A DNA stretch of 64,000 nt from Leptospiraceae bacterium (GCA_016711485.1 JADJSX010000023.1:496001-560000), one strand, 5' to 3'. Shown: positions 32,819-42,739, counted from the stretch's first letter. Notes: generated from the sequence alone by a model not told the origin. Numbers and translations: made by a program.

Positions 32819-34807
32819 TTATTTAGATTCAGGGATTTTCACAGCCAACATTTTATCGCGAAGCATAGTAGCACGTTCAAAGTTTAGTTCCTTGGCGGCA
32901 TCTAGCATTGCTTCTTTTAATTTCTCTTTGAGTTTTTCGGGAGTTTTGTATTTTTTGAGGGTAAATTCTTTTTCGATTTCGTCGATGATTTCTTCTTCGG
33001 CGGTTAACTCTACCATTTCCCTCGGAAGCATATCATGAATTTCGCGGATAATGGTCTTTGGCTCTATGCCGAATTTTTTATTATGTGCATCTTGGATTTT
33101 ACGACGGCGATTGGTTTCGTCTATCGCTTGTTTCATGGAGTCTGTAATGCGATCTGCGTAGAGAATCGCTTGTCCGTTGACGTTACGCGCCGCCCGTCCA
33201 ATGGTTTGAATTAAAGCTTTATAATGTCTTAAAAATCCTTCTTTGTCTGCATCTAAAATCGCAACAAGAGAAACTTCTGGAATATCCAAACCTTCTCGAA
33301 GTAAATTGATTCCTACAATACAATCATAAATTCCTTTACGAAGGTCACGGATGATTTCGACACGTTGGATGGTTTCCACCTCCGAGTGCAGATAAGCGAC
33401 CTTAACCCCCATTTCTTTTAAGTAATCGGTTAAGTCCTCAGACATTTTTTTGGTTAAAGTTGTGATTAATACACGCTCTTTTTTTTCTACTCGCAAATTG
33501 ATTTCTACAAGTAAGTCTTCTACTTGGTTCGATACAGGACGCACTTCTACAACTGGGTCTAAAAGTCCAGTCGGGCGGATAATTTGTTCTACCTGTACTT
33601 GTCCATTTTTGAGCTCATACTCCGCGGGAGTAGCAGATACGTATAGAATTTTTCCAGTGATAGCTTCAAACTCTTGGAAGTTAAGAGGACGATTGTCTAA
33701 TGCACTCGGCAAACGAAATCCAAACTCAACTAACGTTTCTTTTCTTGCTCTATCACCCGCATACATCCCTCCAATTTGAGGAATTGTAACATGAGACTCA
33801 TCGACTATCATAAGAAAATCTTTTGGAAAATAATCTATAAGGCAAGCCGGTCTCTCTCCTGAATTACGACCAGTTAAGTGTCTTGAATAATTTTCAATTC
33901 CATTACAATATCCTAGTTCTGCAAGCATTTCTAAATCATAGTTCGTACGAGACTCAATTCTTTCGGCTTCTAGAAGTTTACTTTTGTCTTTAAAATATTG
34001 GATTTGGATCGCCACTTCTTCCTTAATATTCTTAATAGCGTCCTCAACTTTTGGTCCCGATGTGATAAAATGTTTGGCGGGGTAAATCACCATTGTCTCC
34101 ATCTTGACAATCACTTTACCTGTTAGTGGATTAAAACGAGAAAGGGATTCTATTTCATCTCCAAAAAATTCAATCCGTAATCCGTCTTCATGATAGGCAG
34201 GCATTAACTCAATTGCATCTCCTCGGACTCTAAAATTTCCTCGCGAAAAATCAATATCGTTACGTTGGTATTGAATATGTAAAAGTTTTTTGATTACAGT
34301 ATCTCTTTCAATTTCCTGTCCGCGTTTTAAAATAATTCTAGATTCCGTATAATCTTCCGGGGATCCAAGGCCATATATGCAGGATACAGAACTTACAATA
34401 ATAACATCCTCTCTTTCCAAAAGGGAAGAAGTTGCACGTAATCGTAATTTATCTATTTCTTCATTAATTGATGAATCCTTTTCAATAAATGTATCAGAAG
34501 AAGGGACATAGGCTTCCGGTTGATAATAATCATAGTATGATACAAAGTATTCTACTGCATTATTAGGAAAAAACTCTTTAAATTCACGATACAGTTGAGC
34601 GGCTAATGTTTTGTTATGCGACAATACAAGTGTAGGACGTTTTACATTTCGTATGACTTCTGCCATTGTAAATGTTTTTCCAGACCCTGTTACACCTACA
34701 AGGGTTACTTTGTCTTTGCCTTTCAAGAAAGAGTTTGTAATTTTTTGGATTGCTTTTACTTGGTCGCCGGCGGCTTTATAGGGAGTGATTAATTCAAAAT
34801 CAGGCAT
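32819..34807 (-). CDS. uvrB: Excinuclease ABC subunit B
   Basis: This 662-residue protein is the damage-verification helicase of nucleotide excision repair, working with UvrA and UvrC. Walker A is GVTGSGKT (residues 38-45). The beta-hairpin that probes DNA lies in YDYYQPEAYVPSSDTFIEKD (about 92-111), and DEx motif II is MIVDESHVTIPQ. The C-terminal UVR motif (LKEAMLDAAKELNFERATML) contacts UvrC. Length and motifs are complete. The ATG comes 1 bp after the preceding HATPase gene's stop codon, so the two are co-transcribed. Confidence 0.97.
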   Translation of the reverse strand: MPDFELITPYKAAGDQVKAIQKITNSFLKGKDKVTLVGVTGSGKTFTMAEVIRNVKRPTLVLSHNKTLAAQLYREFKEFFPNNAVEYFVSYYDYYQPEAYVPSSDTFIEKDSSINEEIDKLRLRATSSLLEREDVIIVSSVSCIYGLGSPEDYTESRIILKRGQEIERDTVIKKLLHIQYQRNDIDFSRGNFRVRGDAIELMPAYHEDGLRIEFFGDEIESLSRFNPLTGKVIVKMETMVIYPAKHFITSGPKVEDAIKNIKEEVAIQIQYFKDKSKLLEAERIESRTNYDLEMLAELGYCNGIENYSRHLTGRNSGERPACLIDYFPKDFLMIVDESHVTIPQIGGMYAGDRARKETLVEFGFRLPSALDNRPLNFQEFEAITGKILYVSATPAEYELKNGQVQVEQIIRPTGLLDPVVEVRPVSNQVEDLLVEINLRVEKKERVLITTLTKKMSEDLTDYLKEMGVKVAYLHSEVETIQRVEIIRDLRKGIYDCIVGINLLREGLDIPEVSLVAILDADKEGFLRHYKALIQTIGRAARNVNGQAILYADRITDSMKQAIDETNRRRKIQDAHNKKFGIEPKTIIREIHDMLPREMVELTAEEEIIDEIEKEFTLKKYKTPEKLKEKLKEAMLDAAKELNFERATMLRDKMLAVKIPESK

Positions 34808-35476
34808 CTAACTCAATTTTTTTTCTGAGTATAAGTGAGCTTGTTTTTTATCGTCGATTATTTGTAATTCGAGGTGGTTGAATAATTTCTGCATTACCAT
34901 AATTCCACGCATGAGAGTAGTGTTAGAAGAATATTTGCCTCTCTCTATCTCATTGGATAAATCAAACTCTTTGATATTATTGATGATGTTTAACTTCATG
35001 ACTCTATTTGTATCAATCAGATAATCAATATGAACCATATTTCCATCACCATATTTGACTGCATTTTCAATAGCTTCAATAGTCGCTATTGAAATATCCA
35101 TTATATCTTCTTCATTTACATAATTGTATTCAAGAAAATATTCCTGCCTACTTCGTACATATTGAATAGGAGAAAATTTTGCTTCCCCATACAAAGAATA
35201 ACTATCAGACAAAAAATCTACTCTACGTTGCAACGCTGTCGTAGAAATACAATATTCGGACTTATCAAACTTTCCTTCTATAGCATACCCTTTTGTTTTT
35301 AACGCATCAAGAACGGCTTTTACTCTTACTGAGTCTGCTTCCAAACTTTCGCTATATTTTAGTAGACCTTCCATTGAAAGCCAAGCACAATAATCTTTTA
35401 CCGTGCCAGTAAGACCGTCGGCAAGAATATCGACTAAAAGTTTTTCTAAGAGTATATCTGTTATTTCTGACGGCAT
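34808..35476 (-). CDS. HATPase-domain regulator (anti-sigma factor kinase-like)
   Basis: The 222-residue protein has an N-terminal region of about 85 residues with no recognised family. A RsbW-like HATPase_c domain follows: the N-box region is ISIATIEAIENAVKYGDGN and the G-box region is NIKEFDLSNEIERGKYSSNT then LMRGIMVMQKLFNHLEL. Such proteins bind ATP and act as serine kinases or anti-sigma switches. The partner is unknown. The stop abuts uvrB, which is an unusual pairing and suggests co-expression. Confidence 0.75.
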   Translation of the reverse strand: MPSEITDILLEKLLVDILADGLTGTVKDYCAWLSMEGLLKYSESLEADSVRVKAVLDALKTKGYAIEGKFDKSEYCISTTALQRRVDFLSDSYSLYGEAKFSPIQYVRSRQEYFLEYNYVNEEDIMDISIATIEAIENAVKYGDGNMVHIDYLIDTNRVMKLNIINNIKEFDLSNEIERGKYSSNTTLMRGIMVMQKLFNHLELQIIDDKKQAHLYSEKKLS

Positions 35477-35532
35477 AGCTGGTTTACAACGATGTAGGAT
35501 ATTTTAATTGTGTAAAGTTTTTATTTTTAACA

Positions 35533-36000
35533 TTATTTTTTAAACTCTAAATTAAGCTGTCGGACTGCTTCATAAGCAATAATTGCAGCCGCATTACTTA
35601 AATTTATACTTCGACATTCTTCAGTCATAGGAATATAAATTTGATTGGATTCGGGAGTTTCGTTTCGAATTTCATCTGGAAGTCCACTTGTCTCCCTCCC
35701 AAATACAAAATAATCATTCTCTTGGTATTTTAGTTCTGAATACTTCCTATTTCCAAATTTTGTAACCAAAAAAATGCGACTCGTATCTGTAATTGTTCCT
35801 ACAAATGTCTCCCAATCTTTGTGTTGAAATAAATTTAGATGCTCCCAATAATCTAACCCAGCTCGGCGTACTGATTTTTCTGATAAATCAAATGAAGGAG
35901 TTCCCACAATATGTAAATTTGCTCGAATTCCCACACAAAGACGCGCAATATTACCCGTATTGGGTGGAATCTCAGGACGATAAAGGGCAATATTTAACAT
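35533..36000 (-). CDS. trmL: tRNA (cytidine/uridine-2'-O-)-methyltransferase TrmL
   Basis: The 155-residue SpoU-class enzyme methylates the ribose of the wobble base 34 of tRNA-Leu species. Motifs are NIALYRPEIPPNTGNIARLC at the N-terminus, LVTKFGNRKYSELKY with DYFVFGRETSGLPDEI (SAM knot) and IPMTEECRSINLSNAAAIIA at the C-terminus. Length is typical of TrmL, which consists only of the knotted domain. It is followed 56 bp downstream by the HATPase gene in the same orientation. Confidence 0.93.
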   Translation of the reverse strand: MLNIALYRPEIPPNTGNIARLCVGIRANLHIVGTPSFDLSEKSVRRAGLDYWEHLNLFQHKDWETFVGTITDTSRIFLVTKFGNRKYSELKYQENDYFVFGRETSGLPDEIRNETPESNQIYIPMTEECRSINLSNAAAIIAYEAVRQLNLEFKK

Positions 36001-36101
36001 AGGTTTCCGTAATATTTATAGTATTTATTGTAAACTTTAAGCTCATTGAAGCATAATAAAAATGGTTGCTCTTTATTTCAAAGGGAATATTTTAAAACCA
36101 A

Positions 36102-36347
36102 ATGAGAACTAAAGGTGAAAAACTAAAGCTTATTAATGAAATACTAAGTGGGTATGGATTAATTGCTAGTAAAATTAAACTGACGGAGAAGTTTATATTC
36201 ATCGAAACTCCTTTTTCCGAAGAGGATAATTTTAATTACCTAAAGCCTTTACATAGAAAGTTAGACAGATATTTGGGTAACTGCCTAACCTTCGAAGTCT
36301 TTCACTCGCAAGATATGGAACTCACAATTAAGATAAGTCTTATTTAA
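36102..36347 (+). CDS. Small hypothetical protein
   Basis: The 81-residue protein (KGEKLKLINEILSGYGLIAS, LKPLHRKLDRYLGNCLTFEV) has a regular helix-strand pattern and no signal peptide or recognised family. It lies alone on the plus strand between trmL and the S1-domain gene. No strong ribosome binding site is seen, so support is the protein-like composition only. Confidence 0.55.
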   Translation: MRTKGEKLKLINEILSGYGLIASKIKLTEKFIFIETPFSEEDNFNYLKPLHRKLDRYLGNCLTFEVFHSQDMELTIKISLI

Positions 36348-36429
36348 ACTTTTTCTTTCAGTTTACTAAAATCTCCCCTTTCTATAAAAGTGATGAGTTT
36401 AATAACACTCTGCCCATTGAAAAACAAAG

Positions 36430-37569
36430 TTACTTCTTCAGAGACTTTTTGAGTAATAACCCAAAACTTGATTCATTAGAAGACTTTTGGTCAGTTATAT
36501 AACTTTCGTAATCCATTCTGTCTTTCGCATCTTTCGCTTTTGCAAGTGACACAGCGATTTGTCGTTTAGAAGGATTTACTTCTGTTACAAACACATCGAC
36601 TTCATCTCCTGGTTTGAAGTGATTTGAAAGAGCAGTTCTAGGCGGATAACCTGTTTCTTTGTTCGGGACAAGTGCATGAAAATGATCATCTAGTTTCACA
36701 AAAATCCCAAATGTCTTGAGGGACTCCACTTTTGCTTTTACAATATCTCCTTCTTTAAAAGGAACGTTATTTGCCCAAGGATCATTCGAAGAATCTTTCA
36801 ATGAAATGGAAACTTTATTTTCCTTCCAGTCCATACTAAGAATTTTTCCACGGACGGTTCCGCCAACTTGGAATTCTGTATTTAGGTCTAAATTCTTTTT
36901 GAAACTCGCCTCACTTGCAGGAACTAACGCATCAATTCCATTCATATCAACAATCATTCCAAAACCATGTATGGATTTAATTTTACTAGTTACGTAAGAA
37001 CCTTCCTTGAGTTCATCCTTTAGTATTTCTCTTTTTAGATCTCTTTCTTTATCTGAAATCTTTTTTTGAGAAAGCACAATCTTTTTGTTTTTCATTGAAA
37101 GATCGTTCACGATAAATTTTAATTTTTTCCCTTGAACTCCTTGGCTTTTTAGTTCAGAATCCATTTGCGAAAATGGACAAAATCCATTGTATTCAGCCAG
37201 TTTCACTTCAAATCCTGCAGACGTTTCCTGACCAACTTGCCCTAAAACAGGAATTTCATGTTCTTTGGCAATCTCAAGGTTTTCTAATGTAATATCTTCA
37301 CCCGTTAAGGCTGTAGTGAAATAATAATCACCGTGATTCTCTCGCAAAAAATATACGGAATAGAAGTTACCGGGCGTTAACCCGGCATCTTCATCTATAA
37401 ACTCTGCATTAGAGATAATTCCTCTAATATTGTCTTGTTCGGTTTGAATAAAAGTATAATCACTCTTAACCGTTGACACACGAGCATTGTATTTGGCTCC
37501 TGGTTCGAGACTTTTTCTTTTTTTGAAACTTTCTTCGAGTAATGTAGCAAAATCGTTCTTATTCGCCAT
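36430..37569 (-). CDS. S1 RNA-binding domain protein (ribosomal protein S1-like)
   Basis: The 379-residue protein contains several S1 repeats. Clear ones lie at about residues 195-260 (GSYVTSKIKSIHGFGMIVDM) and 275-350 (GDIVKAKVESLKTFGIFVKL, DDHFHALVPNKETG). Earlier parts are diverged (GAKYNARVSTVKSDYTFIQT, FEVKLAEYNGFCPFSQMDSE). S1-type proteins bind mRNA on the 30S subunit or regulate RNA. It is shorter than E. coli S1 (six domains) and may be a paralogue of the main S1 gene. It lies 19 bp downstream of the membrane-anchored protein gene. Confidence 0.82.
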   Translation of the reverse strand: MANKNDFATLLEESFKKRKSLEPGAKYNARVSTVKSDYTFIQTEQDNIRGIISNAEFIDEDAGLTPGNFYSVYFLRENHGDYYFTTALTGEDITLENLEIAKEHEIPVLGQVGQETSAGFEVKLAEYNGFCPFSQMDSELKSQGVQGKKLKFIVNDLSMKNKKIVLSQKKISDKERDLKREILKDELKEGSYVTSKIKSIHGFGMIVDMNGIDALVPASEASFKKNLDLNTEFQVGGTVRGKILSMDWKENKVSISLKDSSNDPWANNVPFKEGDIVKAKVESLKTFGIFVKLDDHFHALVPNKETGYPPRTALSNHFKPGDEVDVFVTEVNPSKRQIAVSLAKAKDAKDRMDYESYITDQKSSNESSFGLLLKKSLKK

Positions 37570-37588
37570 ATCCTAACTTCTTATCCTA

Positions 37589-38794
37589 TTATTTTTGTTG
37601 TGCTAATTGTTGTAGTTCTTGAATTCGTTTGTTTTTATCTTCGCTTTCCCAAACTTTTTTACTGAAACTAGAAGCTTGATATACCTTTGTTTTATATTCA
37701 TCAGTGAAAGGAATAATTAATTCCTTATCAGGCTCAGTAGTCTTTGCGGCTTGGATTTTTTTGAGTCCTTCTTCGCCTTCATCAAACCATTTTGGATCAA
37801 TTGGCAAATTAACTCTGTAACCGCGAACGTTAGTCATAACATAAGGTCCGTCATAACCTTTATCACGTAAAATTTTTCCAAAGAATAAAAACTCTACTTC
37901 ATTTGTTCCTTGTTTTAAAGGTCCGTCAAAGCTTGCATACGCTAAATAATTGCCTTCTTTCTCTTCTTTTAAATTTGCTTCTAATCTATAGTTTCCAGCT
38001 TTATAAACAATTACTGTCGCATGAATCACAAGTGAACCATCAATTTGACTGTCTCTAAATGTATTTCCAATTTCTGCAGGTTTGTTCGGAGAAGAAAAAA
38101 AACTAGTAGTAAGTTTTGCTTTTTTATCCTTCGCATAAGTAACATTAGCCTCAAGTGACATTTGACCCCAATCATTTTTCATTGGTCTCCAGCGAAATGT
38201 TATGATTCCATCTTTTGCAACAGCATCACCATCTCTACCATCATCATTAAAGTCTGCGCTATGAGTTGGAGTTTTTTGATCTTCGAATTCTTTAAATACA
38301 GTTGCATTGACTACGTTCACTTTTGTTAATTCATTGGAAGCATCTCTACACTCTAGAGTGATCAGCATATCACTATTAGCTCCTATAACAGCCCAAGTTT
38401 TAGGTTGCAAGTGACATCTATACCCATTTCCTTCTTTGTCAGCTGGGGTATCAACCATCGTTATCGCATTGATACCAATGTTAAAAGGATGAATAATATC
38501 ATCATTTCCCAAAGATATTGGTCTTGAATGAGGCGGATATTGTGCCCATTCATTGTATTGTTCTAGTAAAAATTCCGGAGTAACTCCATCATCTGTTCCG
38601 CTTCCATTTCCTGATTGTGTTGTCGATTTGTCTTCGAAATTTTCAGGACCACCTTTTGTCGGATCACTTGACTGAGACATTGAGTCTCCCGATTTTCCCT
38701 TTGATCCTTTTTTTCCAGCGCTACCAAAAACGAAGTAAGCACCAATTGCTACTACGAGTAACCCAATTGCACCATATAGAATATTCTTATTCAT
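37589..38794 (-). CDS. Membrane-anchored protein of unknown function
   Basis: The 401-residue protein has an N-terminal transmembrane anchor (ILYGAIGLLVVAIGAYFVFG, residues 4-23) and a low-complexity polar linker rich in G, S, K and D (residues 24-75). A large beta-rich domain follows (YRCHLQPKTWAVIGANSDML, DFNDDGRDGDAVAKDGIITF, WRPMKNDWGQMSLEANVTYA). DDGRDGD resembles a calcium-binding loop. No family is recognised. It probably forms an operon with the S1-domain gene. Confidence 0.72.
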   Translation of the reverse strand: MNKNILYGAIGLLVVAIGAYFVFGSAGKKGSKGKSGDSMSQSSDPTKGGPENFEDKSTTQSGNGSGTDDGVTPEFLLEQYNEWAQYPPHSRPISLGNDDIIHPFNIGINAITMVDTPADKEGNGYRCHLQPKTWAVIGANSDMLITLECRDASNELTKVNVVNATVFKEFEDQKTPTHSADFNDDGRDGDAVAKDGIITFRWRPMKNDWGQMSLEANVTYAKDKKAKLTTSFFSSPNKPAEIGNTFRDSQIDGSLVIHATVIVYKAGNYRLEANLKEEKEGNYLAYASFDGPLKQGTNEVEFLFFGKILRDKGYDGPYVMTNVRGYRVNLPIDPKWFDEGEEGLKKIQAAKTTEPDKELIIPFTDEYKTKVYQASSFSKKVWESEDKNKRIQELQQLAQQK

Positions 38795-38948
38795 AGATTT
38801 TTCCTCTTCTTTATCTTTTTTAAGATAAAATTTAATCTATATATCCTACAAATCTTTTTTATTTTTTTAATTGATTTGATAATCCAAAAAACTTAAACTA
38901 GGTAATAGTGAGTTTCAAAAATGAAACTCAATAATGGAGAAAAAAAAT

Positions 38949-39767
38949 ATGCTTAAATCGAAAATTAATTTATTAGTTGTGGCTGCTTCTTTGGTATTAT
39001 CAGCTTCTTTATCTGCGGGAACAATCACTGTTTTCGTTCATGGAAAATCTGGTCAAAATCACAATGGAACAGGAACAACTGATGTAAACAGTTACTGGGG
39101 TGCAAATGCAAACAGTGTATCTGGAACAAAATATTTTGTAGGTTATGATGGAACTTCTGATCCTAGAACTTACGGAACTGCAAGAGCGCAAACAAATCTT
39201 ACTACTGTTATGACACAGAGATGTAAGGGTGTTGATACTTGCAAAATAGTTTGTCACAGTGCTGGTTGTTATGCTACTGAATACTGGTTATCTAACTTGG
39301 GTGGAACAGCATCAAGCAAAGGTTTCAAAATTACTGGCGTAACAGCGTTAGCTGCTGCTTCCGGTGGTTCTGAATTAGCAAACTCTCTAAGTGCCATTAC
39401 ATTTGGGTATGCGGGAAATGCTATGGACAAAGCTCTCATTGTAACAAATGCAAGATCTTCGTTCAACCATAACAATACTGGTGGAGTAACAGTTGCTCAC
39501 GTACCTGGATACAAAGGTATGGCAGGCGCATCTCTTATTCTACCTGGTGAAGATGATTATGCTGTTGCTTACCACTCTTCTTGTGGTTACAGCAAAGTAG
39601 GCGGTTTGTCAAAATGCCAAAGCTCTCTAACTCAGTCTGAGGGAATTTGGCCTTTCAATTCAAACGTTACTTATGCACAGTATTCAGGTCACACAAGAGC
39701 TCCTTCTGTTCCAGTTGCAGGTCTCTATGAAAATCATAGTGAACTTACAAACGATGGTTGGAGATAA
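38949..39767 (+). CDS. Secreted alpha/beta-hydrolase (lipase-like), tandem copy 1
   Basis: The 272-residue protein has a classical signal peptide (KSKINLLVVAASLVLSASLSA, cleaved before GTITVF). The mature enzyme has an oxyanion-hole-type start ITVFVHGKSGQNHN, the nucleophile serine in KIVCHSAGCYATEYWL (GxSxG-like, with C in the first position) and a candidate catalytic His in YENHSELTNDGW at the C-terminus. Substrate is unknown, possibly esters or lipids. I chose the second ATG (38949) because GGAG of the upstream ATGGAG (38934-38939) is correctly placed as its ribosome binding site. Copies 2 and 3 follow in tandem. Confidence 0.8.
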   Translation: MLKSKINLLVVAASLVLSASLSAGTITVFVHGKSGQNHNGTGTTDVNSYWGANANSVSGTKYFVGYDGTSDPRTYGTARAQTNLTTVMTQRCKGVDTCKIVCHSAGCYATEYWLSNLGGTASSKGFKITGVTALAAASGGSELANSLSAITFGYAGNAMDKALIVTNARSSFNHNNTGGVTVAHVPGYKGMAGASLILPGEDDYAVAYHSSCGYSKVGGLSKCQSSLTQSEGIWPFNSNVTYAQYSGHTRAPSVPVAGLYENHSELTNDGWR

Positions 39768-39788
39768 AATCTAGTAACTCATTTTGGA

Positions 39789-39813
39789 TGTAGGGATAAT
39801 TTTTATCCCTACA
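39789..39813 (+). terminator. Stem-loop after lipase copy 1
   Basis: A perfect 11-bp stem TGTAGGGATAA / TTATCCCTACA with a 3-nt loop lies 22 bp after the stop codon. No T-tract follows, so it may stabilise the 3' end rather than terminate by itself. Confidence 0.55.
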
Positions 39814-40009
39814 CAAAATTTCACTCCAAAGAGACTATAAAAAATCCTTTTTTTATTATCAATACTTTAGTGTTTTCAAAAAGATGAATTGCGAATTCAA
39901 CCCACCGATAAAAAAATAAAATAAACAAAACGCTATTTCTAAAAAGTCAATTGGCTAATTACTTTTGCCGCTTAGTCTATATTGAAGAATGCAATGCAAG
40001 CATGCGGTT

Positions 40010-40047
40010 AATCTCTATAATCCACACAGAGATTTTTTTTTTTTTTT
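40010..40047 (+). terminator. Intrinsic terminator upstream of lipase copy 2
   Basis: Stem AATCTCT/AGAGATT with loop ATAATCCACAC is followed by a run of about 14 T. The gap 39768-40154 otherwise holds a degenerate arm of the TTTTGGCG palindrome near 39955-39985 and nothing else. Confidence 0.65.
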
Positions 40048-40154
40048 GAAAAATTCCAAAAAGATTTATTTTTTTGTTGATTGCTAGAATTGACATTCAT
40101 ACGTTTGGAAATTACAGGCTTCGAGAATCGAAGTCTAAAATGGAGAAAAAAAAT

Positions 40155-40973
40155 ATGCTTAAATCGAAAATTAATTTATTAGTTGTGGCTGCTTCTTTGG
40201 TATTATCAGCTTCTTTGTCTGCGGGAACAATCACTGTTTTCGTTCATGGAAAATCTGGTCAAAATCACAATGGAACAGGAACAACTGATGTAAACAGTTA
40301 CTGGGGTGCAAATGCAAACAGTGTATCTGGAACAAAATATTTCGTAGGTTATGATGGAACTTCTGATCCTAGAACTTACGGAACTGCAAGAGCGCAAACA
40401 AATCTTACGACTGTTATGACACAGAGATGTAAGGGTGTTGATACTTGCAAAATAGTTTGTCACAGTGCTGGTTGTTATGCTACTGAATACTGGTTATCTA
40501 ACTTGGGTGGAACAGCATCAGGCAAAGGTTTCAAAATTACTGGCGTAACAGCGTTAGCTGCTGCTTCCGGTGGTTCTGAATTAGCAAACTCGCTTAATGC
40601 AATTACTTTTGGTTACTCCGGAAATGCTATGGACAAGGCTCTCATCGTCACTGCTGCGAGATCTTCTTTTAACCATAACAATACTGCTGGTGTAACAGTT
40701 GCACATGTTCCTGGATACAAAGGAATGGCAGGTGCTTCTGCTATCCTTCCTGGTGAAGATGACTATGCCGTTGCTTACCACTCTTCTTGTGGTTACAGCA
40801 CTGTAGGCGGTTTGTCTAAATGTCAAAGTTCCATCACTCAATCTGAGGGAGTTTGGCCTTTCAATTCAAACGTTACTTATACTCAGTATACTGGCCACGT
40901 AAGAGCAGGTTCTGTTCCGGTTGCAGGTCTCTATGAAAATCATAGTGAACTCACCAACGATGGTTGGAGATAG
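40155..40973 (+). CDS. Secreted alpha/beta-hydrolase (lipase-like), tandem copy 2
   Basis: The 272-residue protein is nearly identical to copy 1 over its first two thirds, including the signal peptide and KIVCHSAGCYATEYWL. It diverges modestly toward the C-terminus, e.g. ASAILPGEDDYAVAYH against ASLILPGEDDYAVAYH. The ATGGAG before the start (40140) supplies the ribosome binding site, so the longer frame from 40074 is not used. The near-identity at the DNA level points to recent duplication or gene conversion. Confidence 0.82.
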   Translation: MLKSKINLLVVAASLVLSASLSAGTITVFVHGKSGQNHNGTGTTDVNSYWGANANSVSGTKYFVGYDGTSDPRTYGTARAQTNLTTVMTQRCKGVDTCKIVCHSAGCYATEYWLSNLGGTASGKGFKITGVTALAAASGGSELANSLNAITFGYSGNAMDKALIVTAARSSFNHNNTAGVTVAHVPGYKGMAGASAILPGEDDYAVAYHSSCGYSTVGGLSKCQSSITQSEGVWPFNSNVTYTQYTGHVRAGSVPVAGLYENHSELTNDGWR

Positions 40974-40994
40974 TAAAAAAAACAATTTAGTAAT

Positions 40995-41039
40995 GTAGAG
41001 ACAGAGTTCAAACCGAACAAGTTTGAAACCTGCCTCTAC
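40995..41039 (+). terminator. Stem-loop after lipase copy 2
   Basis: GTAGAGACAGAGTTCAAAC pairs with GTTTGAAACCTGCCTCTAC with a few mismatches and a short loop, 21 bp after the stop. A similar GTAGAGACAGG hairpin follows copy 3. Confidence 0.55.
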
Positions 41040-41548
41040 TATAAAAAATATTTGCAAACTGCAAATCCTACCTGCGAATACTCAAGATAACCCGCAACAA
41101 ATAAAAAACGGGGAGCATCTGCAAATACTGTTTCCGGAACAAAGTATTTTGTTGGTTATGACGGAACTACTGATCCTAGAACTTACGGAACTGCAAGAGC
41201 ACAGACAAACTTAACAACCGTTCTTGTAAATCAATGTAAAGGACTTGATACATGTAAAATCATTTGCCATAGTGCTGGATGTTATGCAACCGAATATTGG
41301 TTATCTAATTTGGGCGGAACAGCTTCGAGCAAAGGGTTCAAAATTTCTGGCGTAACAGCATTAGCCGCTGCCTCTGGTGGTTCAGAATTAGCTTCTGCTC
41401 TCAATGGTATTACTTTTGGATATGGCGGAAATGCGATGGATAATGCACTCATCGTCGGCAATGCAAGATCCTCATTTAACCACAATAATACGGCAGGCGT
41501 AACAGTTGCACATGTTCCTGGATACAAAGGAATGATTGGGGCATCTGC

Positions 41549-42739
41549 TAGGGCAAACGCATTAAAAAAGAGACTTGTACAACTGGATGGAAAGAAAATA
41601 TTGTTATGAATGAACGAACAGTTAAACATATACGAACATTTTAATGAGCTAATTGATCCGCGAATAGAGCGAGGAAGAAAGCATTTACTAGTAGATATAA
41701 TATTTGTAGCAATCGTTTCCATCATAAGTGGAGCGGACGATTGGAATGAAATAGAAGAGTTTGGTAATTTGAAAATAGAATGGTTGCGGAAATTCATAAA
41801 GTTAGAGAATGGTATTCCATCGCATGATACATTTAATAGAGTCTTTTCGCTGTTAGACCCTAAAAAGTTTTCTGAGTTGGCGATGGAATTATTTAATCCG
41901 AATATCGTAGAAGGTTTAGATTTAATTTCAATAGATGGGAAAACTGTAAGACGTTCGGTCGATAAAAAGAACAATAAATTTCCGATTCATATTGTAAGTG
42001 CGTGGTCAAGTAAGAGTGGAATTACCTTGGGGCAAGTAAAAGTAGAGGAGAAGAGTAATGAAATTACAGCGATTCCTGAATTGCTTTCTCAGATAAAAGT
42101 GAAGAATAGCATTGTATCTATTGACGCAATGGGCTGTCAGAAAAAGATTACAGAAAAGATTATAGAGCAAAAAGGCGATTATGCGATAGCCTTGAAGGAG
42201 AATCAACCGACAGTGTATAAAGAGGTTTTGAATTATTTTGAGCAACAATTGCTTTCTGGATTTGAAAGGGTAAATGTCGGTTATTCAATGACAGAGCAAA
42301 AAGGACATGGTCGAATTGAAAAAAGAGAATACTGGCTATTATCCGATATTGATTGGATTTCTAAGAAAGACGAATGGAAGGGATTGAAAAGTGTAGGAAT
42401 GGTTCGTTCCGAGCGAGAATACCAAGGAAAAAAATCTATAGAGTCTCGATATTTTATTTCTAGTTTAACTAACCCTGAACTTTTTCAGAAATCTGTAAGA
42501 ACTCATTGGCAAATTGAAAACTCTTGTCACTGGATTTTAGATGTCGTTTTTCGAGAAGATGATAGTCGAATTCGTGCTGGCTACGCTGCCGAAAATTTTT
42601 CCATCATCAGAAAAATTGCTCTAAATTTCTTGAAGAATGATACCACAATTAAGATTGGAGTAAAAGGAAAACGACGCGCCGCAGGATGGGATGATAAATA
42701 TCGCAGTAAAATCATAGGTTTTTAAATGCGTTTGCCCTA
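41549..42739 (+). mobile_element. ISAs1-family insertion sequence
   Basis: The 1191-bp element has perfect inverted ends TAGGGCAAACGCAT and is flanked by the 10-bp direct repeat GGGCATCTGC (41539-41548 and 42740-42749). It encodes one intact transposase. Because both the duplication and the ORF are intact, it is probably the most recent insertion in the window. Confidence 0.92.
41610..42725 (+). CDS. ISAs1-family transposase
   Basis: The 371-residue DDE transposase matches the ISAs1/H-repeat type: IYEHFNELIDPRIERGRKHL at the N-terminus, LISIDGKTVRRSVDKKNN (first Asp), IVSIDAMGCQKKITEKIIEQ (second Asp) and ENSCHWILDVVFREDDSRIR (Glu region). Length is normal. It fills almost the whole element. 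An alternative ATG at 41606 gives only a short frame. Confidence 0.93.
   Translation: MNEQLNIYEHFNELIDPRIERGRKHLLVDIIFVAIVSIISGADDWNEIEEFGNLKIEWLRKFIKLENGIPSHDTFNRVFSLLDPKKFSELAMELFNPNIVEGLDLISIDGKTVRRSVDKKNNKFPIHIVSAWSSKSGITLGQVKVEEKSNEITAIPELLSQIKVKNSIVSIDAMGCQKKITEKIIEQKGDYAIALKENQPTVYKEVLNYFEQQLLSGFERVNVGYSMTEQKGHGRIEKREYWLLSDIDWISKKDEWKGLKSVGMVRSEREYQGKKSIESRYFISSLTNPELFQKSVRTHWQIENSCHWILDVVFREDDSRIRAGYAAENFSIIRKIALNFLKNDTTIKIGVKGKRRAAGWDDKYRSKIIGF

Noticed and set aside
41282..41974. 230-codon minus-strand frame across lipase copy 3 and the IS
   Set aside because: It crosses an insertion boundary and is antisense to two recognised coding sequences.
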